Positions 34,058 to 45,517 of a DNA stretch of 64,000 nt are shown here, piece by piece. The stretch lies in NCBI GenBank assembly GCA_038502055.1, contig JAXRKN010000040.1, positions 5,783,501-5,847,500 on the forward strand, in the 5' to 3' direction. Positions within the stretch are counted from its first letter, which is position 1. Each line of letters starts with the position of its first letter. The DNA is from Tanytarsus gracilentus. Lineage: Eukaryota > Arthropoda > Insecta > Diptera > Chironomidae. Under the pieces are notes generated by a model. The model saw only the letters and a program-made list of their open reading frames with translations, made no database searches and had not been told where the DNA came from. The translations under genes and the position numbers were made by a program.

Positions 34058-34829
34058 TTAGACCAATTTCTTGGCTTCGAAGAATGACTTCAGATGTTTC
34101 ATTTGCCATAGACCCATAACTAAAAGAACTGCGGTTTGCGCTAATGACCAGTAGAGGACACGTTTGTTGGTACTCTCGCTGGTTTGACGGAATCTCTCTT
34201 CACGATATCGCTGATAGTTTTGCTCCTTGGTAATTTGTTCGACTTGATCGAGTAATTGACGAATCCTAAGCTGGAGTTCGGTAAGTTTCTCCTTCTGTGC
34301 CACGTTAGCGTAGTCAATCGCATGCTCACCGACTTGAATGTCGAGATGCACTCGAAGTTGAGAGCCACCAAACCAAGCGGTTGAGTTTGAATACATGCAA
34401 ATGACATGTTCGCCGGGTGTGTGACTTGTAAATGAGATTTTACCTGAAGACAATAGTACAAGGTAATTATTTTATCTTATCAGATCCAGTGAAAACTTTC
34501 GAAACCTACCTGCCGCACTGTAGACACGAGACAAGACCATTTTATCGTCTGGATCTTTAACTTCTACGTGCATTCCGATGCTAGTCGACGATGGCATAAA
34601 TCCACCCGATCGTGGATCATAAAGCTCAACCTTATAATTTACAATCACTGTTGATGAAAATGAAAGTTGGATGATAAAAATTTAAAACTACACTTAAAAT
34701 CCACTCACCTGTCGTTTCATCAGGAATTTCTTCAATAAAGCACTTCCGTTCCGTTTCGCCGATGTGGAAATACAATCCATGGCATGAGCCGATAAGAATT
34801 ACCACTAAAAATACTAATTTTTCAATCAT
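34058..34829 (-). CDS. eca: p24/TMED cargo receptor eclair
   Basis: Three exons: 34709-34829, 34510-34647 and 34058-34443, giving about 214 residues, the usual p24 length. A signal peptide (residues ~1-18) is followed by a GOLD domain starting LYFHIGETERKCFIEEIP with the two conserved Cys (ERKCF and HVICMYS). A coiled coil (QLRIRQLLDQVEQI) follows, then one membrane helix (VLYWSLAQTAVLLVMGLWQM) and a short cytosolic tail KSFFEAKKLV. The tail has the di-Phe COPII export signal and a KKxx COPI retrieval signal. The tail matches TMED4/TMED9. The product cycles between ER and Golgi in vesicle cargo selection. Confidence 0.93.
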
Positions 34830-35015
34830 TTTTCATAAATATTTGACGTCAGCTATCGAAAAATATTTCTGGCGATTGACGTAACTCGAATTTGATGCAC
34901 ACTGAAATTCTAATCTTCGAAAAACGTTAAAATTAAGCATATCAAAAAAGTTAATTTTATTAATTCTTGCAATTAGTGGTAAATATATATTTGAGTGAGT
35001 GCGTGCAGATAAATT

Positions 35016-36523
35016 TTACTCTTTTGTAATGACTTTTTCAGCGGTTCCTTTCCATTCTTCGTTCAAGAAAACCTTTGCTCCCAAATCTCTTAATGCTGCT
35101 CTGCAATCTTGATCGATCGACACATGATTCTTTCTCGCCGTCTCCAGGACATCCTCAACACCTAAATTTAACCAGGCATCGCACTGCTCCTTGGAACGTG
35201 ACACCATATTACGAATGGCCCATGCTCCGTTTCTTTGAACCATTTTATTTTTCTCGTGGATCTTCATGGTCTCGATGATTGTCTCGGCAATGCCAGTTTC
35301 ATATAATGCCCAAGCATTTTCCTTGAAACGAAGTGCCAACACTGAAATGCAAGCGAGAGCATTTTTAGCGATTGTCTCATCGGCTTTATGACGGTTAAGG
35401 GCACTTTCGATAATTGGTGCTGCTCCCACCTTAATAATACTCGTCTTTACTGAATCATTACCCGCAAGTGCTTTCAATAATTTAAGCGATTCACGTACAA
35501 CTTTAACCGAGTCCGTGAAGTTAACAATCGCATCCATAATCAGCGTCAATCCATTGGCTTCAGCAATTGTTTGACAAAATTCATTTCTTACAACCAATGA
35601 GGCGATTGTCAACATAAGTTCAGCAAGCACTTCCGGATTGTCTTGGAACTTTACCATCAACTGTGTGAGCTCAACGAGACATTCGGCAGCGATCATTCTT
35701 GCATGCTCATGAGCTTTTCCAAATTCGACTCGAATGTCGTCATCGAGAATTAAAAATCGTAAGCATGTACAGACATTTTTAACGACATCATTGTCATCGC
35801 TCGAAAGGAGTGGCTTTAAATGCTTAACCAAAATTTCTTCATTGATAATCAACTGACGATTCAATTCGTGGAGGAGACAAGCTTTTTGAATCCACTTGAG
35901 AATGTCGCATGTGATGTGCGGGTCCTTTTGAGTGTCCAACATCCTTAAACGGGAAATTTAGTAATATTTTATTAAAAGTTCACTGCACTCACTTGTTAAT
36001 CGTTTCCAATGAACTTTTTTCAAATATATCAGGATTCTTATGAGTCATCGCGTGGGCACACAGAACGGCTTTGTGGAGAATCTAGATTATAGAAATTAAT
36101 AGAAAGTAAGATTTGAATTAATTTGAATCCTACAGAATCTTTAAGATGATCAGAACGCTTCAGTTCATAAGCCATGATTTGAAGGAGATATTCTTGAACG
36201 TTGCTCTTGGACGCTTGAACTCGATGTGGAACCGATTTGCTAAGCTCAGCCGTTAACAGACCCAACTGCCTATCAAGCTCATTTTCATCCATCAATTTAG
36301 TTTTCTCACAGTGGTTTTTTAAGGCATCGATCGCCTCCTTCATCACGGGATTTCCAGTTTCCTCATTTATGGTCAAATCTTTGATTATATTCGAGAGATT
36401 AATTCCTTGTGCTTCAAACTGTTTGACGGTCTCATCTCTTGCTTCTTCAATGGACATTGCGAACTCAACGATATTTTCTTTGATGACTTCATCGTAAGTT
36501 TCTTGTGAAATAACTTTGGCCAT
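35016..36523 (-). CDS. ARMC6: Armadillo repeat-containing protein 6
   Basis: Three exons: 36134-36523, 35993-36081 and 35016-35943, giving about 468 residues, close to the vertebrate ARMC6 length. The conserved N-terminus is clear (MAKVISQETYDEVIKENIVE followed by EFEAQG-like KQFEAQGINLSNIIKDL). The rest is a series of armadillo helices, e.g. IAAECLVELTQLM, VVRESLKLLKALAG, TIAKNALACISVLAL and VQRNGAWAIRNMVSRS. It is a soluble repeat protein of poorly known function, conserved through animals. A GT donor-like sequence upstream (near 36720 on this strand) hints at a 5' UTR intron. It is divergent from eIF3j. Confidence 0.92.
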
Positions 36524-37036
36524 TGTTGTGGGTGTTGATAATTGCTCTTTGTTCGCTAAAATGAAAGTTTTCGGTTGTGAGGTTAATGAACTGTTGATTT
36601 AAATCCAGCCATAAACAAATATTAATAATTTTAAATTATTTCTTCTTGATCTTCTTCTTACTTTTACGAAAATGTTGACAAAATCATAAAATCAATAAAA
36701 ACTAACAAACCTCAACTCACCACTTGAATTAAATTTAGTTAAGGACACCGAAAATAGTTGAACTACGCAATTTTAAAGACAAATAAATAGTTTTGTTAAT
36801 TAAATTTTCAAAAAATATCAACAAGAGAAAGTTTTTGTTTCAAAGTCTGCCCGCGAATAAAAAGTTAACAGCTGATCGTTGCTTAAACTTCACTTTTTTG
36901 AGTGAACACATTAAAATTCTTCTTTTTTACTTTCGAACAAAGAATTTCGAAAAATCGTGTTCAAAAATTTGAGTCACTTGGCGAAATTTAATTTCGTTTT
37001 TTTCTCCTTTCCCTAGTAACAAATTCTAGCTTTAAT
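36524..37036. promoter_or_regulatory. Divergent promoter interval between ARMC6 and eIF3j
   Basis: 513 bp between opposite start codons. It should contain both core promoters and a probable 5' UTR intron of ARMC6. No TATA box in good position was recognised for either gene, as is common for housekeeping genes. Confidence 0.4.
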
Positions 37037-38127
37037 ATGGATGATGATTGGGGTAAGTTGGCAATGGACCAAATAATTTCAGGAGGAATTAAAATTAAAT
37101 TGCTCAAGTATCAAAAATTTAACAAAATTAAAAATTTTTCTAGAAAAAATTGCTGATGAGGAAGAGCCAATATCAGCTCCTAAAATTACAACTGACGTGA
37201 ACAAATGGGCTGGTGAGGACGAGGATGATCCGAAAGTAAGTAAAGCAAGTCAATATTGCTACAATTCAATCATTTTAAGTAGGTTATAACTTTCACTTTT
37301 AATCTGCATTCGTCGACAACTAACTTGATTCATTTCTAACTTCCAGGACAGCTGGGAAGATGCGTTAGAGGAGAAAAAAGAGGAAGAGAAGGGAGTGGAA
37401 GCAGCACCTAAACCCAAAAAAAGTACCAAGCAACGAATAGAGGAAAAAGAGGTAAAACCTAATTCAGTGAAAGTTTAATCCGTTAAACTATCGTTTGTGG
37501 ATTTTAGAAAGCACGTAAGGAATTGGAAGAGAAACGGCGAAAAGAGATCGACGAGGATGTTACTCTAACGGCGGAGGAGAAACTTCGCATGAAGCAGCTT
37601 GAAGAGGAAGAATATACAAGAACAGCTCTCGACACTCTCGGCTTAACATCCAGTGCCTCAATTGACTCGTCCAATCCCAAGACAAAGGAAGATTTTACAG
37701 AGCTATCGGATGCCATCTGCAAGAAGCTCTCAAATTACAAAAATACGGAAGAATATGTGCCGTTCTTGGATGAGCTCGTGAGAAATCTCTTGGCTGGATG
37801 TAAAATGAACTATGATAGTGATTTTGAATCGTAGCTAATGATTATCTTTTTAGTATCATCAACGAGTATGAGGAAGATCAAGACCTCAGTGGACAATCTT
37901 ATACTTGAAAAGTCAAAGTTGGAGAAAGGTGACAAGCCTAAGAAGAAGACGGCAGCCAAAGCAACTAAAGTTAAGCTTCGTGTCGATCATGTGAGTAAAA
38001 TTCGATAAAACGAGTCACTCGATTTTACTAAGTCACTTAAATATTTTAGGATGACTACGCAGAGAGAGCAAACTATGAAGCTGCTGGCGCTACCTATGCA
38101 GACGATGATTATGATGACTTTATGTAA
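37037..38127 (+). CDS. eIF3j: Translation initiation factor eIF3 subunit j
   Basis: Six exons: 37037-37052, 37144-37235, 37347-37451, 37508-37799, 37854-37990 and 38050-38127, giving about 239 residues. The start MDDDWEKIADEEE and acidic N-terminus, the long basic/acidic coiled coil, the central RTALDTLGL and FTELSDAICKKLS block and the DDYDDFM C-terminus are all typical of eIF3j. The family protein binds loosely to eIF3, sits near the ribosomal decoding centre and affects mRNA entry and start selection. Its 3' end is only 227 bp from the 3' end of waw, a convergent pair. Confidence 0.93.
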
Positions 38128-38354
38128 CCACTATGTGTTTAATTCTCATGACATCCACTGAATATCATCATCAATCGTTCAAAAGGTTCTGTATCGCGAT
38201 TTCGACTCGTTTTATAATTTTTTTCTTTCAAAAGTAATTCATTGTTATATTGAACAAAACACACACAATTGTTACAAAAAGGAATTCAAGCAAATAAGAA
38301 GATAAATAAAGATTTGAATACTATGCAAAGCATGCATTTTGATTTTTTATTTCA

Positions 38355-40359
38355 CTATCTTTTCAGTACCTTAATGAAGGTGTCTCGAGGCACATTAATA
38401 TTTGCGATCATTCTCATTTTCTTTTTACCCTCAGCTTGCTGCTTTAGCAGCTTCATTCTTCTCGTTACATCTCCGCCATAGAGCCATTGAGCAACGTCTT
38501 TTCGAAATGCCTTAATCGTTTCCCTTGCAATGACCCTACTTCCAATAACTGCCTGAACTCGAATCTCTACCATTTGACGTGGTATTAGCTCTTTTAATTT
38601 AAGCACCAACTTTCGAGCAAAATTTTCCGCATTTCTCGCATGACAAATATTTGAAAGTTCCTCGACTGGCGACGAGTTCAAAAGAATTTCAAGTTTAACC
38701 AAATGTGAGCTCACATAGTCGCTCTCTTCAAAATCGAACGATGCAAAGCCACTGGATAAACTCTTAATTTGATCATGAAAATCCACAATGACTTCATTGA
38801 GTGGCAGAATGTATTGCATCATTATTCGATCTTCATCGAGATTAACCGAAGATTGTTGAATTCCTCGCTTCTCAACGCATAAGCCTATCAATGCGCCAAT
38901 ATACTTTTGCGGACTGATGATTGTAGCCAAAATTGTCGGTTCAAAGTATTCTGCCACGTGATTTGGATCGGGAAAGTGTTTTGGATTTGACACTTCGAGC
39001 TCACTCTTTCCATTATATTTCTCTAAAATTCCTTTCGTATTTTGAATTCTAATTCGATAAGTTACTGATGGTGCTGTGATGATGGGCTGCGAGTCATATT
39101 CTTGTTCGAGGCGCTGTACAAAAACTTCAAGATGAAGAAGTCCTAGAAAACCTAATCGGAAACCATGCCCTAGTGCGGGAGATGTGTCTGGCGTGACAGT
39201 CACACACGAGTCGTTCAATATTAATTTTTCAATCGCACTTTTCAGCTCTAAATGCTTCGAATTATCTTGAGGATAAATGCCAGCATAGACCATTGGTTTG
39301 AGCTGTTTGAACGCTTCAAGTGGCTCGACTGGAACTCCTTTTAGATGATAAGTATCGCCAATAGTCGCCTCCTCAGCCTTCCTCATGTTCATGCCTACCA
39401 AACCAATTTGACCAGCGATAAGTCTATCAACTTTTCTCTCTTCTGGAGTTATTATTGAGAGCGATCGAACGACGTAAGTTTTTCCATTTCCACACGATGT
39501 AATTTCCTGCTCTAATTCAATCTTTCCCTCTTTGATGAACATTAAATTTAAAGCGCCTCTATATCGGTCATACCAGCTGTCAAAAAGATGAGCTCGAAAG
39601 GGTAGCTCGCGGTTGGATGGTGGTGGCGGTATTTTCGTAATCACGTGTTCAAGAACACTCTCAATTCCAATTCCTAGTTTTGCGGAAATTTTAATGACAT
39701 CATCAGGATCAATGTTCAGCATCATCAAAAGATCTTCAGTAACTTTTTCTGGATTGGCGTTTTTGAGGTCGATTTTATTTATTACTGGAACGATTTTTAG
39801 ATTCTTTGAAACTGCCAGATGATAATTAGCGAGTGTCTGTGCTTGAATTCCGTGATTTGCGTCGACCAATAAAATGGCTCCGGTCGATGCTGATAAACTT
39901 CGACAAACTTCATTACTAAAATCGACATGTCCTGGGGTGTCAATTAAATTCAGGAGATATCTTTGACCTTTAAAATTATACAGCAGTGAGACAGTGTTTG
40001 CTTTTACCGTAATTCCTCTCTCCTGCTCCACTTCCAGCATATCGAGGACTTGATTTTTTCCGCTTTCTCTCTTAATTGTACCGGTTACTTCCAACAATCT
40101 ATCGGAGAGTGTGGACTTGCCATGGTCCACGTGAGCGATTATTGAAAAGTTTCTAATATTTTCGATGGGCACAAAATAATTTTCTACTTCTTCATTTAAA
40201 TTTAAATTTGCATCTGATGAATTTTTTCTAAATCTAAAATGAATTTATTTTTAATTCATAATTAGCTACACTTCCAACAATAATCACTCACCCCCATGAA
40301 AGTCTATTAAAATTACTCAAAAAACTTTTATGTTGCCTCACTAAGCGTCTCAAAATCAT
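38355..40359 (-). CDS. waw: Mitochondrial translation GTPase GUF1 (EF4/LepA family, waclaw)
   Basis: Two exons, 40292-40359 and 38355-40233, giving about 648 residues. The start at 40359 adds a basic, mitochondrial-type leader (MILRRLVRQHKSFLSNF). GTPase motifs: AHVDHGKST at ~56-64, RGITVK, DTPGH at ~121-125, NKID at ~175-178 and SAKLG. The EF4-specific C-terminal domain follows, with the GFRLGFLGLLHLEVFVQRLE block and a C-terminus rich in Lys. Bacterial LepA and its mitochondrial relatives act on the ribosome in a GTP-dependent way to support elongation under stress or assembly. The upstream side abuts repeat copy 2, whose edge is only 80 bp from the start codon. Confidence 0.95.
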
Positions 40360-40438
40360 AATTATTTAATTTAAAAATTCTCTCGCATTTTTTTTACTCG
40401 CAAACAGCTGTTCGCCGACTCATGACGTCATAAACTTC

Positions 40439-41741
40439 TTTTTTAGCATAACCCACAAAGTGGTGTAACGCTTATATGCTCGTGATTCCGTCCGTCCGTC
40501 CGTCCGTCCGTCTGCACAAGCGAAATCTCGGTCCCTGGACCAGCTAGAGACTTCTAGTTTTCGCCAGATGGTAGCTCTTAGGGTCTATATGTGCAGGCAC
40601 TGACTATTTTTTGAGTCATGACCTATGGTCGTGCCATGGACGGCCATAACGTCCATTTTTCATACAAATTTTCTCTTATGGGAAATTCCACCAGAGAAAA
40701 AAAATATATTTTGTCAGTTTTAAAGAAAATATTCTATACAGCAAGGAAAACAAATTTTACAGTAAAATTCCTCTTAAAAATATCTAAAATACGTGTCTTT
40801 TTGTTTTTTGATAAGACTTTCCGTTCTCGAGATATTTTAATTTTTGTGAGCGTTTGAGGGAGGACATTTGTGGAATTTTCATCATTTTTTTCAAAGAAAA
40901 ATTAATTTAAATTCAATCACGAACTTTATGAAAAAACTAAAACCCTCGTTTTTTTCATTACTTTATGCTCTACAACTTTCGTCTAGAAGTATATGTTGTT
41001 AACCTGGCCATTTAAGAGATTTTTTAATGTTTTTGTGAACAAGAAAATGTCCTCCCTCAAACGCTTTTTTAAATTTTTCAAAACCGTTAAAAAATGACAA
41101 AGAAAAAAAATTATCTTGAAAAAAATATTTATGCATTTTCAAAATAAATGTTTCTGAAGCATTTTTAGCGTAATTTCGCATGCAACACGATGTAAATCGA
41201 CTAGAATTGATGATTTTTAAGTTATATCCATTATGGTCGATCAGGAGTGCCACTAATGTCCATTTTTCAGAACTATGGCTTCATGTATCTCGTTGAACTC
41301 GTAATTGGATCAGGAATCGAATGGCATTGATGATTTTTGATGAATGGCCATCATGGACGGCCAGCAGTGCCACGGACAGCCATAATGTCCATTTTTTAGA
41401 ACTATGGCTTCATGGGTATCGTTGAACTCGTGATTGGACCAGGAATCTATTGATATAGATGATTTTTGATAAATGCTAATCAAGGCCGGCCAGTAGTGCC
41501 ACAGACAGCCAAAATGTCCATTTTTCAGAACTATGACTTCATGGGTATCGTTGAACTCATAATTGGACCAGGAATCTAATGACATAGACGATTTTTGAGG
41601 AATGGTCGAACAGGACTGCCACGGACAGCCAAAGTGTCCGGATTGACTTAAACTCATTTTTTATGCACTTGATTTTCAAACACTGATCTGTTACAAGTGG
41701 GTTACGCGGCAACACCCACGTGTGGGTTTTGAAACATTTTT
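40439..41741 (-). mobile_element. Dispersed repeat, copy 2, inserted between waw and Oseg1
   Basis: Reverse-orientation relative of the element at 31126-31998, with the same two ends, the same (GGAC)n tract (40487-40512) and three to four diverged 129-bp units (41270-41660). It carries ~590 bp extra (about 40680-41260) absent from copy 1, including a 20-bp perfect inverted repeat (40850-40869 and 41045-41064). The tandem frame is open from ~41657 to 41310 on the minus strand, then meets a stop. The element fills most of the 1519 bp between the divergent start codons of waw and Oseg1. Confidence 0.75.
40850..41064. repeat. 20-bp perfect inverted repeat inside repeat copy 2
   Basis: GCGTTTGAGGGAGGACATTT at 40850-40869 and its exact reverse complement at 41045-41064, separated by 175 bp of AT-rich sequence. 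It lies in the segment absent from copy 1, so it may mark a second, nested element. Confidence 0.65.
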
Positions 41742-41878
41742 GGATAATGTTGTATGCCACTTATTTTTATGACGACCGCCTGTATATGTTGTTGTTTTTT
41801 GCTAGTTTTTCAGTGATACAAACAATTTTTTTACTAAACTTTTGTGCCTTAAAATATTGCTGAAAATTCGCTGAAACG
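41742..41878 (+). promoter_or_regulatory. Proximal promoter and 5' UTR of Oseg1
   Basis: Only 137 bp of non-repeat sequence remain between the repeat edge and the ATG at 41879. No TATA box was seen. A perfect RFX X-box was not found here, but an X-box-like sequence lies just inside the repeat at 41701-41713. Confidence 0.4.
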
Positions 41879-44800
41879 ATGCGTGCAATTCCAAAGTGGG
41901 TTGAAAAAATCCATGAACAGAGTGATAAAACTGATATTGCGAGGTAAAAATTAAAAATTAAAAAAATATCATTAATAAATTAAGAATAAAATTTTATGCA
42001 GCATATTAGCGACATGCTTTCATCCCGAAGCGTTACAATTGATCGTTGGTGCCGGCGATAAAGTATTGGTCTATGATCCAGGCGATGGAAATCTCATAGA
42101 TACCTTAAAAGGTTAAATGCCGACATTAAATTAAAATCGATAAATCCAGACATTAAAAAAACATAAATTTTAGGTCACAAGGACACGGTCTATTGTTTGG
42201 CGTACAGTAAAGATGGCAAAAAATTTGCAAGTGGATCGGCCGACAAGACCGTTATAATATGGACGCAAAAACTCGAAGGTGTTCTGAAGTACTCTCACAA
42301 TGAGGGAATTCAATGCCTCGAATTTAATCCAGTTACTCATCAACTTGCCAGTTGTGCAATTGGTGATTTTGCATTTTGGTCATCGGAACAGAAAAATGTC
42401 CAGAAATATAAAATTCAATCGAGAATTAATTGCTGCTCGTGGACCAACGATGGTCAGTACATTGCTTTAGGATTGAGTAATGGAATTGTGAGCATCAGAA
42501 ATAAATTGGGCGATGAAAAAATTAAAATCGATCGAGGCAAGCAGCCAGTTCATGGTATCCAGTGGGCACCGCAAACTGTAAGTCCTGTTCAAGGACCAGT
42601 CGACGTGCTTGCAATTGCCGATTGGAATCAAATGCTCACATTTTACACAATCAGTGGACAATTGATTGGCAAAGAGAGACCATTAGGCTTCGATCCACTT
42701 TGCCTTAAATATTTTGAAGATGGCGAATCTCTTGTTGTTAGCGGATGCAACAAACAACTTCAGTTATTCACAAGAGATGGTATTAGAGTTGGTACTCTAG
42801 GGGAACCTCATGACTCTTGGATATGGAGCGCATCTCCTCATCCTCATGGTACTGCAATTGCTGTTGGCTGTCAAGATGGTTCTTTGGCATTTTATAATAT
42901 AGCCTTTAGTACTGTCCATGCACTCTATCGAGAACGTTATGCCTACCGCGAAAATATGTGCGATGTCATCATTCAACATCTTGTGTCAGGTCAAAAGGTT
43001 CGAATTAAATGCCGTGATTTGGTTCATAAAATCGCAATTTATCGTCACAAGCTGGCTGTGCAGTTGCCAGAAAGAGTTGTCCTCTACGAGTTAAGCTCTG
43101 CCGATGATCAACCAATGCACTATAAAGTAAAAGAGAAAATAGCAAAAAAGTTCAATTGCAGTCTTCTCGTTGTGTGTGCTCAAAATTTGGTTCTTTGTCA
43201 AGAGAAGAGACTTCAAAGTTTAGATTTTGATGGTGAACTCCAAAGAGAATGGATCATGGATAGTTTCATTCGCTACATAAAAGTTACAGGAGGGCCCAGT
43301 GGACGGGAAGGTCTCATGATTGGATTAAAAAATGGCCAAGTTTGGAGAATATTTTTGGACAATTCACTTCCAATACTTGTCACGACAGTTTTATCATCGG
43401 TTCGCTGTCTCGATCTCAATGCTGATCGCACCAAGCTAGCAGTGGTTGATGATGCCGGCAGAATGGTGGTGCGTGATCTCACTAATGATACTCTTCTCTA
43501 TCAAGACTCGGGCGTAAATTCAGTTGCATGGAATTCAAATTTGGAATCGATGCTTTGCTATTCTCACACAAACGGTGGATTAAGTATTAGAGTTGGCAAT
43601 TTGCCTCCGAAAAATCCTCAAAACATGATTGGAGTTGTGGTTGGTCTTTGTGGATCGACAGCTTTTTGTCTTCGTGGAAATGCCATGACAAATGTTTCAC
43701 TGGCATTGAGCGGAACACTTTGGCAGTTTGTTGAAGCTGGTTTATTTGAAGATGCATATCAAGTCGCATGTCTTGGAGTTACATCAAATGATTGGGATTC
43801 TCTCGCTCACGCAGCACTTGATGCATTAAATTTCAATGTGGCACAAGACTCTTTCGTTAAAACACGGAATTTATCATGGCTTGAATTTGTCAATGATATC
43901 AAATTGAGACAAAAGCATGGTGACGTACCAAAAGAATTATTACAAGCTGACATTCTCGCTTTTCGAGGTAAATTCAAGGAAGCTGCAAGACTTTATCAGA
44001 AATGTGGCCAGGGCAATAGAGCAATTGCCATGTACAGCGATCTTAAAATGTTCGATCAAGCTCAAGAGTTTATTAAGGATGACGACGAAAGCGACGATAG
44101 AAAAGAATTAATTAAACGAAAAGCTGAGTGGGCGTGTTCAGTACATGAACCACGAGCCGCTGCCGAATTACTTCTATCGGCTGGTGAAGTTGAAAGAGCT
44201 ATTGACATTGTTGCTGAACAGGGATGGACAGATTTATTACTTGATATCGGCAGAAAGTTGCCAGCTACTGAAAAATCATCGCTAGAACTCATTGCGTCTC
44301 ACTTAAAGAAATTAAAAGCGCTACCATTGGCCGCGGAAATTTATCGAAAACTCGGCGAAGAATCTCAAGTTGTTCAACTTCATATTGAGGCGAGAGATTG
44401 GAATGAAGCGTTTAGACTTGCTGAACATTTACCTCAAATATTACCAAATGTTCATTTGCAGCATGCTGAGTGGTTAGCAGACTCTGATCAATTTATTGAA
44501 GCACACGAAGCATTTGTAATGGCCGGAAAACCAAAGGAAGCACACATTTTACTCAAAAATCTTGCTGATTGTGCAGTAAGTGAAGAACGATTTCTCGATG
44601 CAAGCTTTTTTACATATTTGAGAGCAAAACAATTGCTGAAAATGATGGAAGCAAATTCTGATGAAACATCACCACATCACATTAAGGAATTTAAATTATT
44701 GCTGCAATTGGCATCAGTTTATTATGCTTATGCAACAATTCATTCATATCTACGTGAACCATTTACAAGTTCACCACCATTGACGCTCTTCAATACAAGT

Positions 44801-45517
44801 CGCTTTATTGCGAATCAAATTGGCAACAGTATTCCACCGAAAGGCATAAGCATGTTTGCTGTTTATTATACGCTCTCTAAGCAAGCAAAAGTTCTTGGAG
44901 CTAACAAGCTTCATTTGCAAATTAATAACAAATTGCAGTCGTTGAAGGCACCTAGTGGAATACAGGAACAAGTTGATATCAATATAATGAATTCGAGAGC
45001 TGCTGCCGGTGGATTTAGTGACCCTGAAGAATTGCTACCGATGTGTTATAAGTGTTCAAACTTCAGCATGCACTTGAGCGGAAATCAGTGTCCCAATTGC
45101 CAGCAAGATTTTATTTTTTCATACGTTTCTTTTGAAATTTTACCTCTCGCTGAATTTTATCCCGAAACTGACATAAGTGTCGAGGAAGCTGAGCGTCTCT
45201 TAATGGCACCACAAAAGGAAAACGCAATCGATCCGTTTACAGAAACAATAATTCAAGACGATATTGGAGATTTATTGCCAATTACACTGAATCGAGAATC
45301 GCTTCGAGCGATTGATCCGCGCAATGTAATTCTCATAAAATGGCCACAGCCGATTGGAATAAAGTATTATCGTAACTTGCTGCCTGAGTTACAAATTACA
45401 ATTTGTCCCGGATGCATGCAAGCCTTTCATTCAGAGGATTTTGAACTGCAAGTTCTGCAGAAAGGATGTTGTCCGTTCTGTAGAATGGCTGAAGATAAAT
45501 TGTTCAATTGCTATTGA
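41879..45517 (+). CDS. Oseg1: Intraflagellar transport protein 122 (Oseg1)
   Basis: Three exons, 41879-41943, 42002-42111 and 42174-45517, giving about 1172 residues. The N-terminal half is WD40 repeats (e.g. HKDTVYCLAYSKDGKKFASG, CSWTNDGQYIALGLSNGIVS). The middle is a helical TPR-like solenoid (AARLYQKCGQGNRAIAMYSD; AAELLLSAGEVERAIDIVAE). The C-terminus has two zinc-ribbon-like Cys clusters (CYKC ... CPNC and CPGC ... CCPFC). This order and the specific motifs identify IFT122, a core IFT-A subunit required for retrograde ciliary transport and for ciliary entry of membrane receptors. In flies it acts in ciliated sensory neurons. Almost the whole protein is in one 3.3 kb exon, and no frame damage is seen. 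Confidence 0.95.
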
